From the NCBI GenBank assembly GCA_036376275.1, contig DASVAP010000014.1, positions 1 to 64,000 on the forward strand: a stretch of 64,000 nucleotides of DNA, given 5' to 3'. Below, piece by piece: positions 1-7,518 of this stretch (positions within the stretch are counted from its first letter, which is position 1; every line of letters begins with the position of its first letter). The notes below the pieces were generated by a model. That model was given only the letters and a program-made list of their open reading frames with translations. It searched no databases and was not told the DNA's origin. The translations under genes and the position numbers were made by a program. This DNA comes from JABFRZ01 sp036376275 (lineage in GTDB: Bacteria; Planctomycetota; UBA1135; GCA-002686595).

Positions 1-917
1 GTGGCGGCGAGGTCGAAGCACACGCGCAGCATGGCCTTGATCGTCACCGGACGCGTGACCATGTGGCTGGCGCTGCCCCAGGCCTCGCCCCAGACCTTCT
101 CGGCGGCCTTGAGGAAGTCGCGCACGATCTCGTAGCGGCGCTTGGCCGCCGCCATCGAGGCGTCGACCTTCTTCTTGCCGCTCACCCAGCGGTGGATCTC
201 GTTGAAGAGCTCGGCCTGCAGGATCCACTTCTCCTGCTTCGAGCGCCCGCCCAGGCGGTTGATCTTGTAGCGCAGCGGGCTGTCGCTCTCGGAGTAGAGC
301 TTCTGCACGACGCGCGCGGCGAGCTTCCGGTCCGGCGCGGCCCAGGACACGCGCTCGTAGAGGTCCACCAGGTGGCTCTTGTTGATGCGCGTCGGGGTCG
401 AGTTGATGATCACGAACATCTCGGTCGCGAAGTCCTCGCTCTTGCCGTCGAAGACCATGCAGGGCACGTGCATCGTCTTCGCCTCCTGCGGGTGGTGCTT
501 CTGGAAGAAGTGCAGCGCCGCCAGGCGGTGCTGGCCGTCGATCACGAGGAAGCGCTCGCGTGGCTGCTCCAGGTCGCCGACGTTCTCGAGCTTGCCGAGC
601 GGCTCGAAGCGCAGCTTCTCGGAGGTGAAGAGCAGCACCGTGCCAGGGATCGGCGGCTGGCTGACGGCCGTGGCGTAGAAGTTCTCGATCGCCGCGACCT
701 TGGCGCGCGAGACCTGGCGCTGGAAGGCGGCGTCGCTCTTCTCGATCTTGCGGATGAACGTCGCCACCTCGTCGTCGCCGGAGACCTCCTCGGCCTCGAT
801 CTTCTCGTCGTCCGCGTAGAAGCGACTGATGAAGCGGACCTTCGCGAGCAGGTCCTGCGCGGGGTACGAGACGAAGTAGAAGACGCCGTCCTTCTGCCGG
901 ATCTGGGTCGCGATCAT
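1..917 (-). CDS. DGQHR-domain protein, C-terminus cut by window edge
   Basis: About 305 residues are visible and the gene runs off the left end of the window. The signature DGQHR sits at residues 127-131, inside a hydrophobic context (LVIDGQHRLAAL), and is followed by a region rich in conserved polar residues (INSTPTRINKSHLVDL). The family includes DndB, the regulator of phosphorothioate DNA modification, and many stand-alone relatives of unknown role. The ATG at 917-915 is preceded by a strong AGGAGG six bases upstream, which fixes the start. No dnd genes are visible on the right side, so a link to DNA modification cannot be judged here; the left neighbours are outside the window. Family assignment is secure, function is not. 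Confidence 0.85.
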   Translation of the reverse strand, partial: MIATQIRQKDGVFYFVSYPAQDLLAKVRFISRFYADDEKIEAEEVSGDDEVATFIRKIEKSDAAFQRQVSRAKVAAIENFYATAVSQPPIPGTVLLFTSEKLRFEPLGKLENVGDLEQPRERFLVIDGQHRLAALHFFQKHHPQEAKTMHVPCMVFDGKSEDFATEMFVIINSTPTRINKSHLVDLYERVSWAAPDRKLAARVVQKLYSESDSPLRYKINRLGGRSKQEKWILQAELFNEIHRWVSGKKKVDASMAAAKRRYEIVRDFLKAAEKVWGEAWGSASHMVTRPVTIKAMLRVCFDLAA

Positions 918-925
918 CGAGGCCT

Positions 926-946
926 CCTGTCGTGGACAGGAAGCTA
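926..946 (-). promoter_or_regulatory. -10 element and hairpin overlapping the ribosome binding site of the DGQHR gene
   Basis: Reading the minus strand, a -10-like TAGCTT (946-941) is followed at once by a perfect 6-bp inverted repeat, CCTGTC-CAC-GACAGG (940-926). The last bases of that repeat are the first half of the AGGAGG Shine-Dalgarno sequence. The palindrome could be a repressor operator at the transcription start, or an RNA hairpin that hides the ribosome site. Which of these it is cannot be told from sequence. Confidence 0.45.
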
Positions 947-999
947 CCCGCCGGAGGCGCCGCGTTCGACCGGGACCTGGCCCGCGCGAGGCCGGACCG

Positions 1000-1881
1000 T
1001 CAGGCCCCGGCCCGCCGGTCGGCGAGGGCGGCGCGGATGCGTTCGAGGGCCTCGCGCGCGGCCTCCGGGCCGCGGTGGGAGTCGCGCGAGAGCTCGACCG
1101 CGGCCACCCCGTCGAAGCCGACCTCGAGCAGGGTCGCGAGGGCCGCCGGGAGGTCGAGGTCGCCCTGGCCGAACATGCGGTGGACGTGCTCGCCGTCCTT
1201 CGCGTCGTCGAGCTGGACGAGCACCAGACGGTGGGCGAGGTTGCGGATCACGTCGGCCACCGGGAGGTCGCGCGTCGCGTGGCAGTGGCCGACGTCGAGG
1301 GTGAGCCCGAGGGCATCGCCGTCGGCTCCGAGGCGCTCGACCAGGGCGACGTAGCCCTCCGGGCGCTCGACGAACATGCCCGGCTCGGGCTCGAAGGCGA
1401 GCTGCACCCCCTGCGCGGCGGCACGCGCGAGCACGGGGCGCAGGCCCGCGCACAGGCGCTCCCACAGCTCCGGGTGCGCGCCGACCTCCCCGCGCCGGTC
1501 CCCCACCGCCCCGCCGGGCGCGGCGCCGGCCCACACGGAGACGGGCGAAGCCCCGAGGTCGGCGGCGAGGTCGACGTGGCGGCACAGGAGCTCGACGCGG
1601 CGCTGGCGCGCGGCGCGATCCGGGTCGAGCAGGTTGGGGGCGTGCTTGCGCAGCGGGTCGAGCAGGAAGCGCGCGCCGGTCTCGACCGTCAGCTCGAGCC
1701 CCAGCTCCTCGGCCCGGCGCCGCACGCGCGCGACCTCCTCGGGGTCCAGGCGGTACGGGTCGAGCTGCCCGACGTCGGGCGTGATCGAGAGCGCCTCGTA
1801 GCCGAGCGCGTGCACGAGCTCGAGCGCATCGGGCACGCGGTGGTGCGCGAGGCCGTTCGTGTTGTAGCCGAGGCGGAACAC
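1000..1881 (-). CDS. sugar phosphate isomerase/epimerase (xylose isomerase-like TIM barrel)
   Basis: 293 residues. The protein begins LGYNTNGLAHHR and runs as a typical AP-endonuclease-2/xylose-isomerase-type TIM barrel, with LELTVETGARFLLDP, LAFEPEPGMFVE and LGLTLDVGHCHATRD placing the usual metal-binding Glu, Asp and His at strand ends, and AAVELSRDSHRGP near the C-terminus. These enzymes isomerise or epimerise small sugars or related keto compounds; the substrate cannot be read here. The GTG start at 1881 gives the normal N-terminal beta strand. The gene is divergent from the sulfatase at 1939, with only 57 bases between the two starts. Confidence 0.85.
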   Translation of the reverse strand: MFRLGYNTNGLAHHRVPDALELVHALGYEALSITPDVGQLDPYRLDPEEVARVRRRAEELGLELTVETGARFLLDPLRKHAPNLLDPDRAARQRRVELLCRHVDLAADLGASPVSVWAGAAPGGAVGDRRGEVGAHPELWERLCAGLRPVLARAAAQGVQLAFEPEPGMFVERPEGYVALVERLGADGDALGLTLDVGHCHATRDLPVADVIRNLAHRLVLVQLDDAKDGEHVHRMFGQGDLDLPAALATLLEVGFDGVAAVELSRDSHRGPEAAREALERIRAALADRRAGA

Positions 1882-1895
1882 GCGTGCGCGCCAGG

Positions 1896-1923
1896 TTGCC
1901 CGAGGGAGCGATCCCCGTACACT
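1896..1923 (+). promoter_or_regulatory. predicted sigma-70-type promoter of the sulfatase gene
   Basis: TTGCCC (1896-1901), a 16-base spacer and TACACT (1918-1923) lie directly before the GTG start at 1939. The expected transcript start would leave a leader of only about 10 nt. Confidence 0.45.
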
Positions 1924-1938
1924 CTCGCGCGAGCTTTC

Positions 1939-3282
1939 GTGCGCCGCCTCCCCGCGATCCTCCTCCTGGCGCTCGGCGCGGCCTGCGCGGGCGGGCAGCC
2001 GGCGCCAGGCGAGCGCCCCAACGTCGTCGTGCTCGTGGCCGACGACATGGATCACGAGCACTTCGGGTGCCTGGGCTACCCCGCCGCGCGCACCCCGACG
2101 CTGGACGCGCTGGCCGAGGAGGGTGTCCTCTTCACGCACGGCTTCGTGCCGATGTCGCGCTGCCGCCCGGCCCAGGCGGCGCTGCTCTCCGGGCTCTGGC
2201 CGCACCAGAACGGCGTCTACTTCAACGTGGGCGCCGACCACATCGACCCCGAGACGGCCCTGCCCGTGCTGCTCGCGCGCGCCGGCTACGGCACGGTCGG
2301 CGAGGGCAAGTTCTGGGAGGGCGAGGCGCGCGCGATGGGCTTCTCGAACTACACGATCCGCAACTACGAGACCTTCGTGCGCTGGGACCAGCACCACCTG
2401 TTCGAGTGGCTCGACGCGCACGCGACGGAGGCCCCGTTCTTCGTGTGGTGGGCGCCGGAGCTGCCGCACGTGCCGCACGACCCGCCGGAGGAGCTGCTGG
2501 CGCGCTTCCCGCTCGAGTCGATCCCGGTGCCCGCCTGGTTCGAGGGGGACGCCGAGGAGTTCCGGCGGCGTGAGCAGATCTCGCTGGCGATGGAGGCCTG
2601 GCTCGACGAGGGCGTGGGCGAGCTGCGCGCGAAGCTGGGGGCCCTCGGCGTGCTCGAGAACACCCTCTTCGTGTTCCTGGTCGACAACGGCTGGGCCCAC
2701 GGCTGCGTCTCGAAGGGCTGGGGCCACGACAAGGGCCTGCGCACGCCGATGATCCTCACCTGGCCGAAGGGCATCGCCGGCGGCGCGCGCCACGCGGACC
2801 TCGTCTCGCCGGTCGATCTCTACGCGACGATCCTCGACTACGCGGGCGTCGCGCCGCCGGAAGGCTGCCAGGGCCGGAGCCTGCGCGCGCGGCTCGCCGG
2901 AGAGCCCGGGACGCCGCGCGAGGCGCTCTTCGGCGCGCTCTACCCGCTGGCACCGACCGAGACGCTCACCGATCCCGCGCGCGACGCCTACGGCCTGTGG
3001 GCGCGCACCGAGCGCTGGAAGTGGATCCTCGCCCTGAAGGACCTGCGCGCCGCCGCGGATGCAGGCAGCGACGAGGGCGAGCGCGAGGACGTCAAGGTGA
3101 GCCTCGCGCCCGACTTCGTGCGCCGGCGCGGCGAGGTCGAGCTCTACGACCTCGCGAGCGACCCGCACGAGCGCACGAACCTGGCCGGCCGGCCCGAGCA
3201 CGCCGCGCTCGAGGCCGAGCTGCGCGTTCGGGCCCTGGAGTGGTGGCGCGCGACGGGCGGGGGCGAGCTCGCGCTGCCCTGA
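1939..3282 (+). CDS. sulfatase-family hydrolase, exported
   Basis: 447 residues with an N-terminal hydrophobic export signal (RRLPAILLLALGAAC), possibly a lipoprotein signal although the residue three before the Cys is Gly. The sulfatase fold is clear: NVVVLVADDMDHEHFGCLGY gives the first metal-binding Asp pair, FVFLVDNGWAHG the second metal site, and LYDLASDPHERTNLAG is the usual C-terminal block. The active-site motif reads C75-R-P-A-Q79 followed by AALLSG, where canonical type I sulfatases have CxPSR. The cysteine that would become formylglycine is present but the usual Arg is Gln. Substrate is unknown; planctomycete enzymes of this class usually act on sulfated polysaccharides. The GTG start is chosen because it gives a charged N-terminus before the hydrophobic segment. 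Confidence 0.88.
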   Translation: MRRLPAILLLALGAACAGGQPAPGERPNVVVLVADDMDHEHFGCLGYPAARTPTLDALAEEGVLFTHGFVPMSRCRPAQAALLSGLWPHQNGVYFNVGADHIDPETALPVLLARAGYGTVGEGKFWEGEARAMGFSNYTIRNYETFVRWDQHHLFEWLDAHATEAPFFVWWAPELPHVPHDPPEELLARFPLESIPVPAWFEGDAEEFRRREQISLAMEAWLDEGVGELRAKLGALGVLENTLFVFLVDNGWAHGCVSKGWGHDKGLRTPMILTWPKGIAGGARHADLVSPVDLYATILDYAGVAPPEGCQGRSLRARLAGEPGTPREALFGALYPLAPTETLTDPARDAYGLWARTERWKWILALKDLRAAADAGSDEGEREDVKVSLAPDFVRRRGEVELYDLASDPHERTNLAGRPEHAALEAELRVRALEWWRATGGGELALP

Positions 3283-3298
3283 GTCCTCCGCCCTGCCC

Positions 3299-3304
3299 TA
3301 CAAT
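3299..3304 (+). promoter_or_regulatory. -10-like TACAAT upstream of the peptidase gene
   Basis: TACAAT lies 32 bases before the TTG start at 3337, in the short gap after the sulfatase stop. No convincing -35 is seen at the standard distance. Confidence 0.35.
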
Positions 3305-3336
3305 CGCGCGCGTCGTCCCGGAGGAGGTCCGCGCCG

Positions 3337-4728
3337 TTGCTCCACCCGTCCGCACTGCTCCTGTGCCTCGCCCTGGCGCCCGTCCAGGCGCAGGCGCGCA
3401 AGGAGGCGGCGATCGAGGCCTTCAAGGAGGAGCGCGAGCGCGTCCTGATCGAGTGCGGGCAGCGGCACCTCGAGTACGGGCTCGAGCTGCGCAAGCAGGG
3501 CATGACGCTGCAGGCGGCGACGCAGATCGTGCTCGGGGTCGACGCCTCGCGCGGGCGCAACGGGACGGCCGAGTTCATCCTGCGCCTCATGCGCCAGTTC
3601 GAGGACGCCTTCTGGAAGCGCAAGCTCGGCAAGCCGAGCGCGGAGAAGCTGGCGGCCTACGAGCGCCGCGCGGCCAAGCTGCGCCAGCAGGACCTCGAGG
3701 AGCTGCTCGGGCTCGTGCGCTTCGCCGACCGCAAGAAGCTGGCGGAGCAGGCCTGGGAGGAGCTGGCCGACGTCCTGCTCGCGCTGGACGAGCCGCTGGC
3801 CTTCGACGAGAAGGGCACGCTGCTCGTGGCCGGAGAGCGCCTGGACGGCCCGCTGGCGGAGCGCGCGCGGCGCGAGGCGGTCGAGATCGGCGGCAAGCCC
3901 TACGCGCGCGACACGTTCCTGCGGCGCGTGCCGGGCGTGCTGCGCCTCTTCGAGGTGACCTCCCCGTCCCTGCGCGTGCGCTCGACCGCCAGTCCGGAGG
4001 AGGCGGCGCGCGTGCACGCGGCGGCGAGCGCGCTGCTGCCGGACCTGTGCGCCGAGCTCGGGATCCTGCCGGAGCGGCGCCTGCAGCTCGTCGTGCTCGA
4101 CCGGCGCCGCGACTACGGCGCCTACCTCGACATCGCCGGGCTCTCGGACCACCGCGCGGCCGATGGCTTCGCCGACCGCGCGGCGGGCACGGCGGTGCTG
4201 TGCAGCGAGGGCAGCACGCCCGAGTACGTGCTCGGGCTCGCGCTGCACGAGCTGACGCACCTGGTGCAGCTCACGGCCTCGCCGGCGGCCTTCCCGAGCT
4301 GGTACCTGGAGGGCAGCGCCGAGGCCTACGGCGGCGAGGGCACCTTCTCCTTCGACGGGACGACGCTCACCACGCGTGGACCGATGAGCCGGGCGCGCCT
4401 CGACGAGCTGCGCGCGGCGCCGCTGCCCCTGCGCGAGCTGCTGGCGGGCGACGCGCTGGCGTTCCTCGCGCGCGACAAGACCGCGGCGCGGCGCTTCTAC
4501 GCGCAGTCGTGGGCCTTCCTGCGCTTCCTCGAGACGGGTGCGGGCCCGGAGATCGCCGCGCGGCTCGAGCGCTGGCGCACGATGTGCCTCGGCTCGATCC
4601 TCGGGGCGGACCTGTACAAGCCCTACGCGATGGACCGCTCGGCCAGCACGGACCTGTTCCTGGAGCTCTTCGAGAAGGACCTCGCGCGGCTCGAGGCCGA
4701 GTTCGGGGTCTGGCTCGAGCAGCTCTGA
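3337..4728 (+). CDS. secreted gluzincin-type metallopeptidase (peptidase MA-like)
   Basis: 463 residues. A short signal peptide ends near APVQAQA. The first 200 residues are charged and probably helical. The zinc site is HELTH at residues 304-308, followed about 17 residues later by WYLEGSAEAY, where Glu325 is the likely third ligand. That spacing is typical of the peptidase MA/DUF1570 gluzincins. The protein probably acts outside the cytoplasmic membrane; the substrate is unknown. The start is TTG at 3337, with GGAGGAGG ending about nine bases upstream. A large palindromic repeat begins directly after its stop codon. Confidence 0.8.
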   Translation: MLHPSALLLCLALAPVQAQARKEAAIEAFKEERERVLIECGQRHLEYGLELRKQGMTLQAATQIVLGVDASRGRNGTAEFILRLMRQFEDAFWKRKLGKPSAEKLAAYERRAAKLRQQDLEELLGLVRFADRKKLAEQAWEELADVLLALDEPLAFDEKGTLLVAGERLDGPLAERARREAVEIGGKPYARDTFLRRVPGVLRLFEVTSPSLRVRSTASPEEAARVHAAASALLPDLCAELGILPERRLQLVVLDRRRDYGAYLDIAGLSDHRAADGFADRAAGTAVLCSEGSTPEYVLGLALHELTHLVQLTASPAAFPSWYLEGSAEAYGGEGTFSFDGTTLTTRGPMSRARLDELRAAPLPLRELLAGDALAFLARDKTAARRFYAQSWAFLRFLETGAGPEIAARLERWRTMCLGSILGADLYKPYAMDRSASTDLFLELFEKDLARLEAEFGVWLEQL

Positions 4729-4915
4729 CCCCGGGACCGCCAGGCTCCAGCCTGGCTCTTCTCCTTTCTTCCTTCTCCGCTCTTCCTTCTCCGCGCCCTC
4801 CGCGTCTTCGCTCCGCGCCTCCGCGTTCTCTCTTCCCTCAGCAAGCCGCGGAGGGCAGGAGAGGGGCAAGAGGAAGCAAGAGACAGAGCCAGGCTGGAGC
4901 CCGGCGGTCCCGGGG
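4729..4915. repeat. palindromic repeat element with 31-bp terminal inverted repeats
   Basis: The left arm (4729-4759) and right arm (4885-4915) are inverted copies matching at 30 of 31 positions. Each arm contains a nested inverted repeat (left: CCAGGCT-CC-AGCCTGG). The interior is strongly strand-biased: pyrimidine-rich with repeated CTCCGCG units (about 4759-4840), then purine-rich (about 4845-4885). There is no coding capacity. It fills the gap between the convergent genes at 3337 and 4920. It could be a miniature mobile or REP-like element, or a very large bidirectional terminator. Confidence 0.75.
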
Positions 4916-4919
4916 GGGC

Positions 4920-5174
4920 CTACTTCTGCCCCTTGGTCTTGGCCTGCTTCTCGGGCGGGGCCTCGGGCGGGAGGTCGGCGAAGGGATCCACCTGCTCGAC
5001 CTTGGCCGGCTCCGGGGCGGGCGCCTTGTTGGTCATCGTGTAGAGCACCATCACCAGGGCCAGCACGAAGAGCACCAGCGCGAGGCCGAACATCCCGCCG
5101 GACTTCTTCGCGGGCCGGCGCTGGCGGTCCGCCGGTTCCTCGTCCTCACCGCGTCGGGCTCGTTCGCGTGCCAT
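4920..5174 (-). CDS. small single-span membrane protein of unknown function
   Basis: 84 residues. The N-terminus is highly basic and acidic (MARERARRGEDEEPADRQRR), followed by one transmembrane helix at about residues 29-47 (FGLALVLFVLALVMVLYTM) and a Pro/Glu/Lys-rich tail. It lies 32 bases after fmt on the same strand and is probably the last gene of the trxA-fmt transcript. I recognise no family. Its stop abuts the right arm of the palindromic element. Confidence 0.7.
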   Translation of the reverse strand: MARERARRGEDEEPADRQRRPAKKSGGMFGLALVLFVLALVMVLYTMTNKAPAPEPAKVEQVDPFADLPPEAPPEKQAKTKGQK

Positions 5175-5206
5175 GGCAAGAGCCTAGCGGCCCCGCCGGG
5201 ACGCGA

Positions 5207-6136
5207 CTACGCGGGACCGAGGCGCGCGCCGGCCGCCAGGCGGGCGCCGCGCAGGAACTCCGCGGCCGGCAGCGGGCGCTTCCCGGGCGCCTGGACCTCG
5301 AGGACCTCGAGCGCGCCCGTCCCGGCGGCGACGACCAGGCGCGGCCCGGCCTCGAGCAGCGTGCCCGGCTCCCCCGCCCCCTCCACGGTCCGCGCGCGCC
5401 ACACCTGGAGCTCGCCGCCGCCCGGCAGGGTCGTCGCGGCGCCCGGCCAGGGGTTCATCGCGCGCACACGGCCCTCGAGCTCGCGCGCCGGGCGCGACCA
5501 GTCGAGGCGCCCGTCCTCCTTGCGGATCTTCCGGCAGCGGGTGGCGCGCGCGGCATCCTGCGGGACGTAGCGCGCCGTCCCGGCCTCGAGCGCGTCGAGG
5601 GCCTCGAGCACCAGCTCGCCGGACCACTCCGCCAGGCGCGCCGCGAGCTCGCCCGCCGTCTCGCCGGGGCGGATCGGCGTCTCGCGCAGGAGCAGGAGGT
5701 CGCCGGCGTCGAGCTCCTGCACGACCTTCTGGATCGCGACGCCGGTGACCTCGTCGCCGGCCAGGAGCGCGGCCTGGATCGGCGTCGCGCCGCGGTGGCG
5801 CGGGAGCAGCGAGGGGTGCACGTTGAGCGCCACGATGCGCGGCAGGGCCAGGAACTCCGGGCGCAGGATCTCGCCGTAGCTGACGACGAGGAACACGTCC
5901 GGCGCGAGCTCCGCCAGGCGCGCCATCACCGCCGGCTCGCGCACGCTCTGCGGCTCGAGCAGCTCGATGCCGTGCGCGCGGGCCAGCGCCGCCACGTCCG
6001 ATTCGGCGACCTTGCGGCCCCGCCCCTGGGCCCGCGCGGGCTGGGTCACGATCGCCAGGGGCCGGTGCGGCGACTCGACCAGGCGCGTCAGCACCGGCGT
6101 CGCGAAGGGCGGCGAGCCGAGGAAGACGAGACGCAC
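5207..6136 (-). CDS. fmt: methionyl-tRNA formyltransferase
   Basis: 309 residues, the normal length for Fmt. It transfers a formyl group from 10-formyltetrahydrofolate to initiator Met-tRNA in the cytoplasm. The N-terminal domain starts MRLVFLGSPPFATPVLTRL. The hallmark NVHPSLLPRHRGATPIQAAL holds the catalytic Asn and His and the SLLPxxRG loop, and QELDAGDLLL provides the catalytic Asp. The C-terminal OB-like domain follows (TRCRKIRKEDGRLDWSRPA, RVRAMNPWPGA). It starts 31 bases after the thioredoxin stop, so the two are probably cotranscribed. Confidence 0.96.
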   Translation of the reverse strand: MRLVFLGSPPFATPVLTRLVESPHRPLAIVTQPARAQGRGRKVAESDVAALARAHGIELLEPQSVREPAVMARLAELAPDVFLVVSYGEILRPEFLALPRIVALNVHPSLLPRHRGATPIQAALLAGDEVTGVAIQKVVQELDAGDLLLLRETPIRPGETAGELAARLAEWSGELVLEALDALEAGTARYVPQDAARATRCRKIRKEDGRLDWSRPARELEGRVRAMNPWPGAATTLPGGGELQVWRARTVEGAGEPGTLLEAGPRLVVAAGTGALEVLEVQAPGKRPLPAAEFLRGARLAAGARLGPA

Positions 6137-6167
6137 GGGAGTCAGGAGGCGCCGCGCGCCCGGCGCG

Positions 6168-6494
6168 CTACTTCAGCGCCACGTCGACGGCCTTCTTCAG
6201 GCTGTCGTAGGGATGGCTGCCGACCATCTGCTTCACGACCTCGCCCTTCTTGATCAGCAGGAAGGTCGGGATGGCCGTGATGCCGTAGCGCGCCGGCACC
6301 TCGGGGTTGTCCTGGGTGTTGATCTTCAGGACCTTGAGCTTGCCCTGGTACTCCTGCGCCAGCTTGTCGACGTAGGGCCCCATCGCGCGGCAGGGGGCGC
6401 ACCACTCGGCCCAGAAATCGACGAACACGGGCACGTCGCTCTCGAGGACGGCGCTCTCCCACTGGCTGTCGGTGACTTCGGCGGCTTGGCTCAT
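6168..6494 (-). CDS. trxA: thioredoxin
   Basis: 108 residues, full length for a cytoplasmic thioredoxin. The redox motif is WCAPC within FWAEWCAPCRAM; Ala replaces the Gly of classical WCGPC, which is common. The cis-proline is in the stretch GITAIPTFLLIKKGE. It reduces protein disulfides in the cytoplasm. The ATG at 6494 gives the standard N-terminus (MSQAAEVTDSQWESAVLES). It is followed by fmt on the same strand. In a bacillithiol producer the thioredoxin pool would work beside the low-molecular-weight thiol. Confidence 0.95.
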   Translation of the reverse strand: MSQAAEVTDSQWESAVLESDVPVFVDFWAEWCAPCRAMGPYVDKLAQEYQGKLKVLKINTQDNPEVPARYGITAIPTFLLIKKGEVVKQMVGSHPYDSLKKAVDVALK

Positions 6495-6565
6495 GGCGGG
6501 CTCGGGGGATCGAATGGGGGTGAAGAGGATGCGTCCGGGAGGGGCTCGCGTCCAGGGCGGGCCAC

Positions 6566-6605
6566 GTTCAGGCTCGTTCAGGCTGGTCCAGGCTGGTTCA
6601 GGCTC
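6566..6605. repeat. four tandem copies of a 10-bp unit (GTTCAGGCTS)
   Basis: Units at 6566-6575, 6576-6585, 6586-6595 and 6596-6605 differ only at the last base or by one T/C change. The scpA stop codon (6598-6600) lies inside the last unit. The core CCAGGCTGG also occurs in the right arm of the palindromic element at 4885-4915. The gap between trxA and scpA holds nothing else recognisable. Confidence 0.7.
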
Positions 6606-7518
6606 CGTCGGCCGGTCCGGACGCCTCGAGCGGCGCGTCGAGATCGTCCTCCAGGTCGCCCTCGAGGTCCATCGGCAGGGCGGGCTGCGCCGGCGCGGCG
6701 GGGCGCAGCTCCTCCGCCTCCGCCTCGGCACCGACCTCCTCGTCGAAGCGCGTGTTGCGCACGACGTCCTCCAGCTCGGCGGCCTTCTCCGAGCGCACGC
6801 GGATGGCGATGTCGCCGCGCGGGGTGGCCTGCTCGACCTCGATCACCTCGAGGCGCACGAGCTCGAGCAGGGCGCAGAAGGAGCCGATCAGGGCCTCGCG
6901 CGGGTCGAGCAGGAAGGACTTGATCAGCTCGCGCAGCTTCACGTCGGGCTGCGTCTTGAGGCGCTGCACGACCTGCTCGACGTAGTAGCGCAGGGGGCGG
7001 CCCTCGACCACCACGCGGTGCGGGCGGTCGGCCAGGGTCTCGCGCATCAGGCGCGAGAAGGTCGCCAGCAGGTCGAAGGCGGTCAGCTCGCCCAGGTCGA
7101 ACTCGCGCTCGACCTTCTCGGCGCCGAGCTCGGGGTACGCGCCGCGCTCGTGCTGGCGCTCGCGCAGGCGGCGCGCCTCCTCCAGCACGTCGGCGGCGTG
7201 CTTGAAGCGCCGGAACTCGATCAGGCGCTGGATCAGCTCGTCGCGCGGGTCGAGCTCCTTCTCGAGGTCGATCTCGTCCGCCGACAGCAGCGAGCGGCTC
7301 TTGATCGACATCAAGGTGGCCGCCATGACCAGGAAGTCGGCCGCGTACTCGATGTCGAGCGACTCGAGCGACTCCAGGTAGGCCATGTAGCCCTCCAGGA
7401 TGCGCGCGATCTGGATCTCGTGGATCTCGACCTCCTGCTCGCGCACCAGGTGCAGCAGCAGGTCCATCGGCCCCTGGAAGACGCGCTCCAGGTGGATCGT
7501 GTAGTCCGGCTTCACCAT
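6598..7518 (-). CDS. scpA: segregation and condensation protein A
   Basis: 306 residues. ScpA is the kleisin that bridges the SMC dimer with ScpB for chromosome segregation. The diagnostic N-terminal block FQGPMDLLLHLVREQEVEIH is at residues 14-33, then LEGYMAYLESLESLDIEYAADFLVMAATLMSIKSRSLL in the SMC-neck-binding helices. The C-terminal winged-helix region is present, followed by an acidic, Ala/Pro-rich extension (about 40 residues) not usual in the family. The ATG at 7518 overlaps the stop of the upstream M50 gene (ATGGTGA), so translation is probably coupled. scpB is not in the neighbourhood. Confidence 0.93.
   Translation of the reverse strand: MVKPDYTIHLERVFQGPMDLLLHLVREQEVEIHEIQIARILEGYMAYLESLESLDIEYAADFLVMAATLMSIKSRSLLSADEIDLEKELDPRDELIQRLIEFRRFKHAADVLEEARRLRERQHERGAYPELGAEKVEREFDLGELTAFDLLATFSRLMRETLADRPHRVVVEGRPLRYYVEQVVQRLKTQPDVKLRELIKSFLLDPREALIGSFCALLELVRLEVIEVEQATPRGDIAIRVRSEKAAELEDVVRNTRFDEEVGAEAEAEELRPAAPAQPALPMDLEGDLEDDLDAPLEASGPADGA

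Noticed and set aside
63..1304. Long open frame on the plus strand over the DGQHR gene
   Set aside because: It is rich in Arg, Ala and Gly with no motif and lies opposite a gene with DGQHR, a clear ribosome site and a good start.
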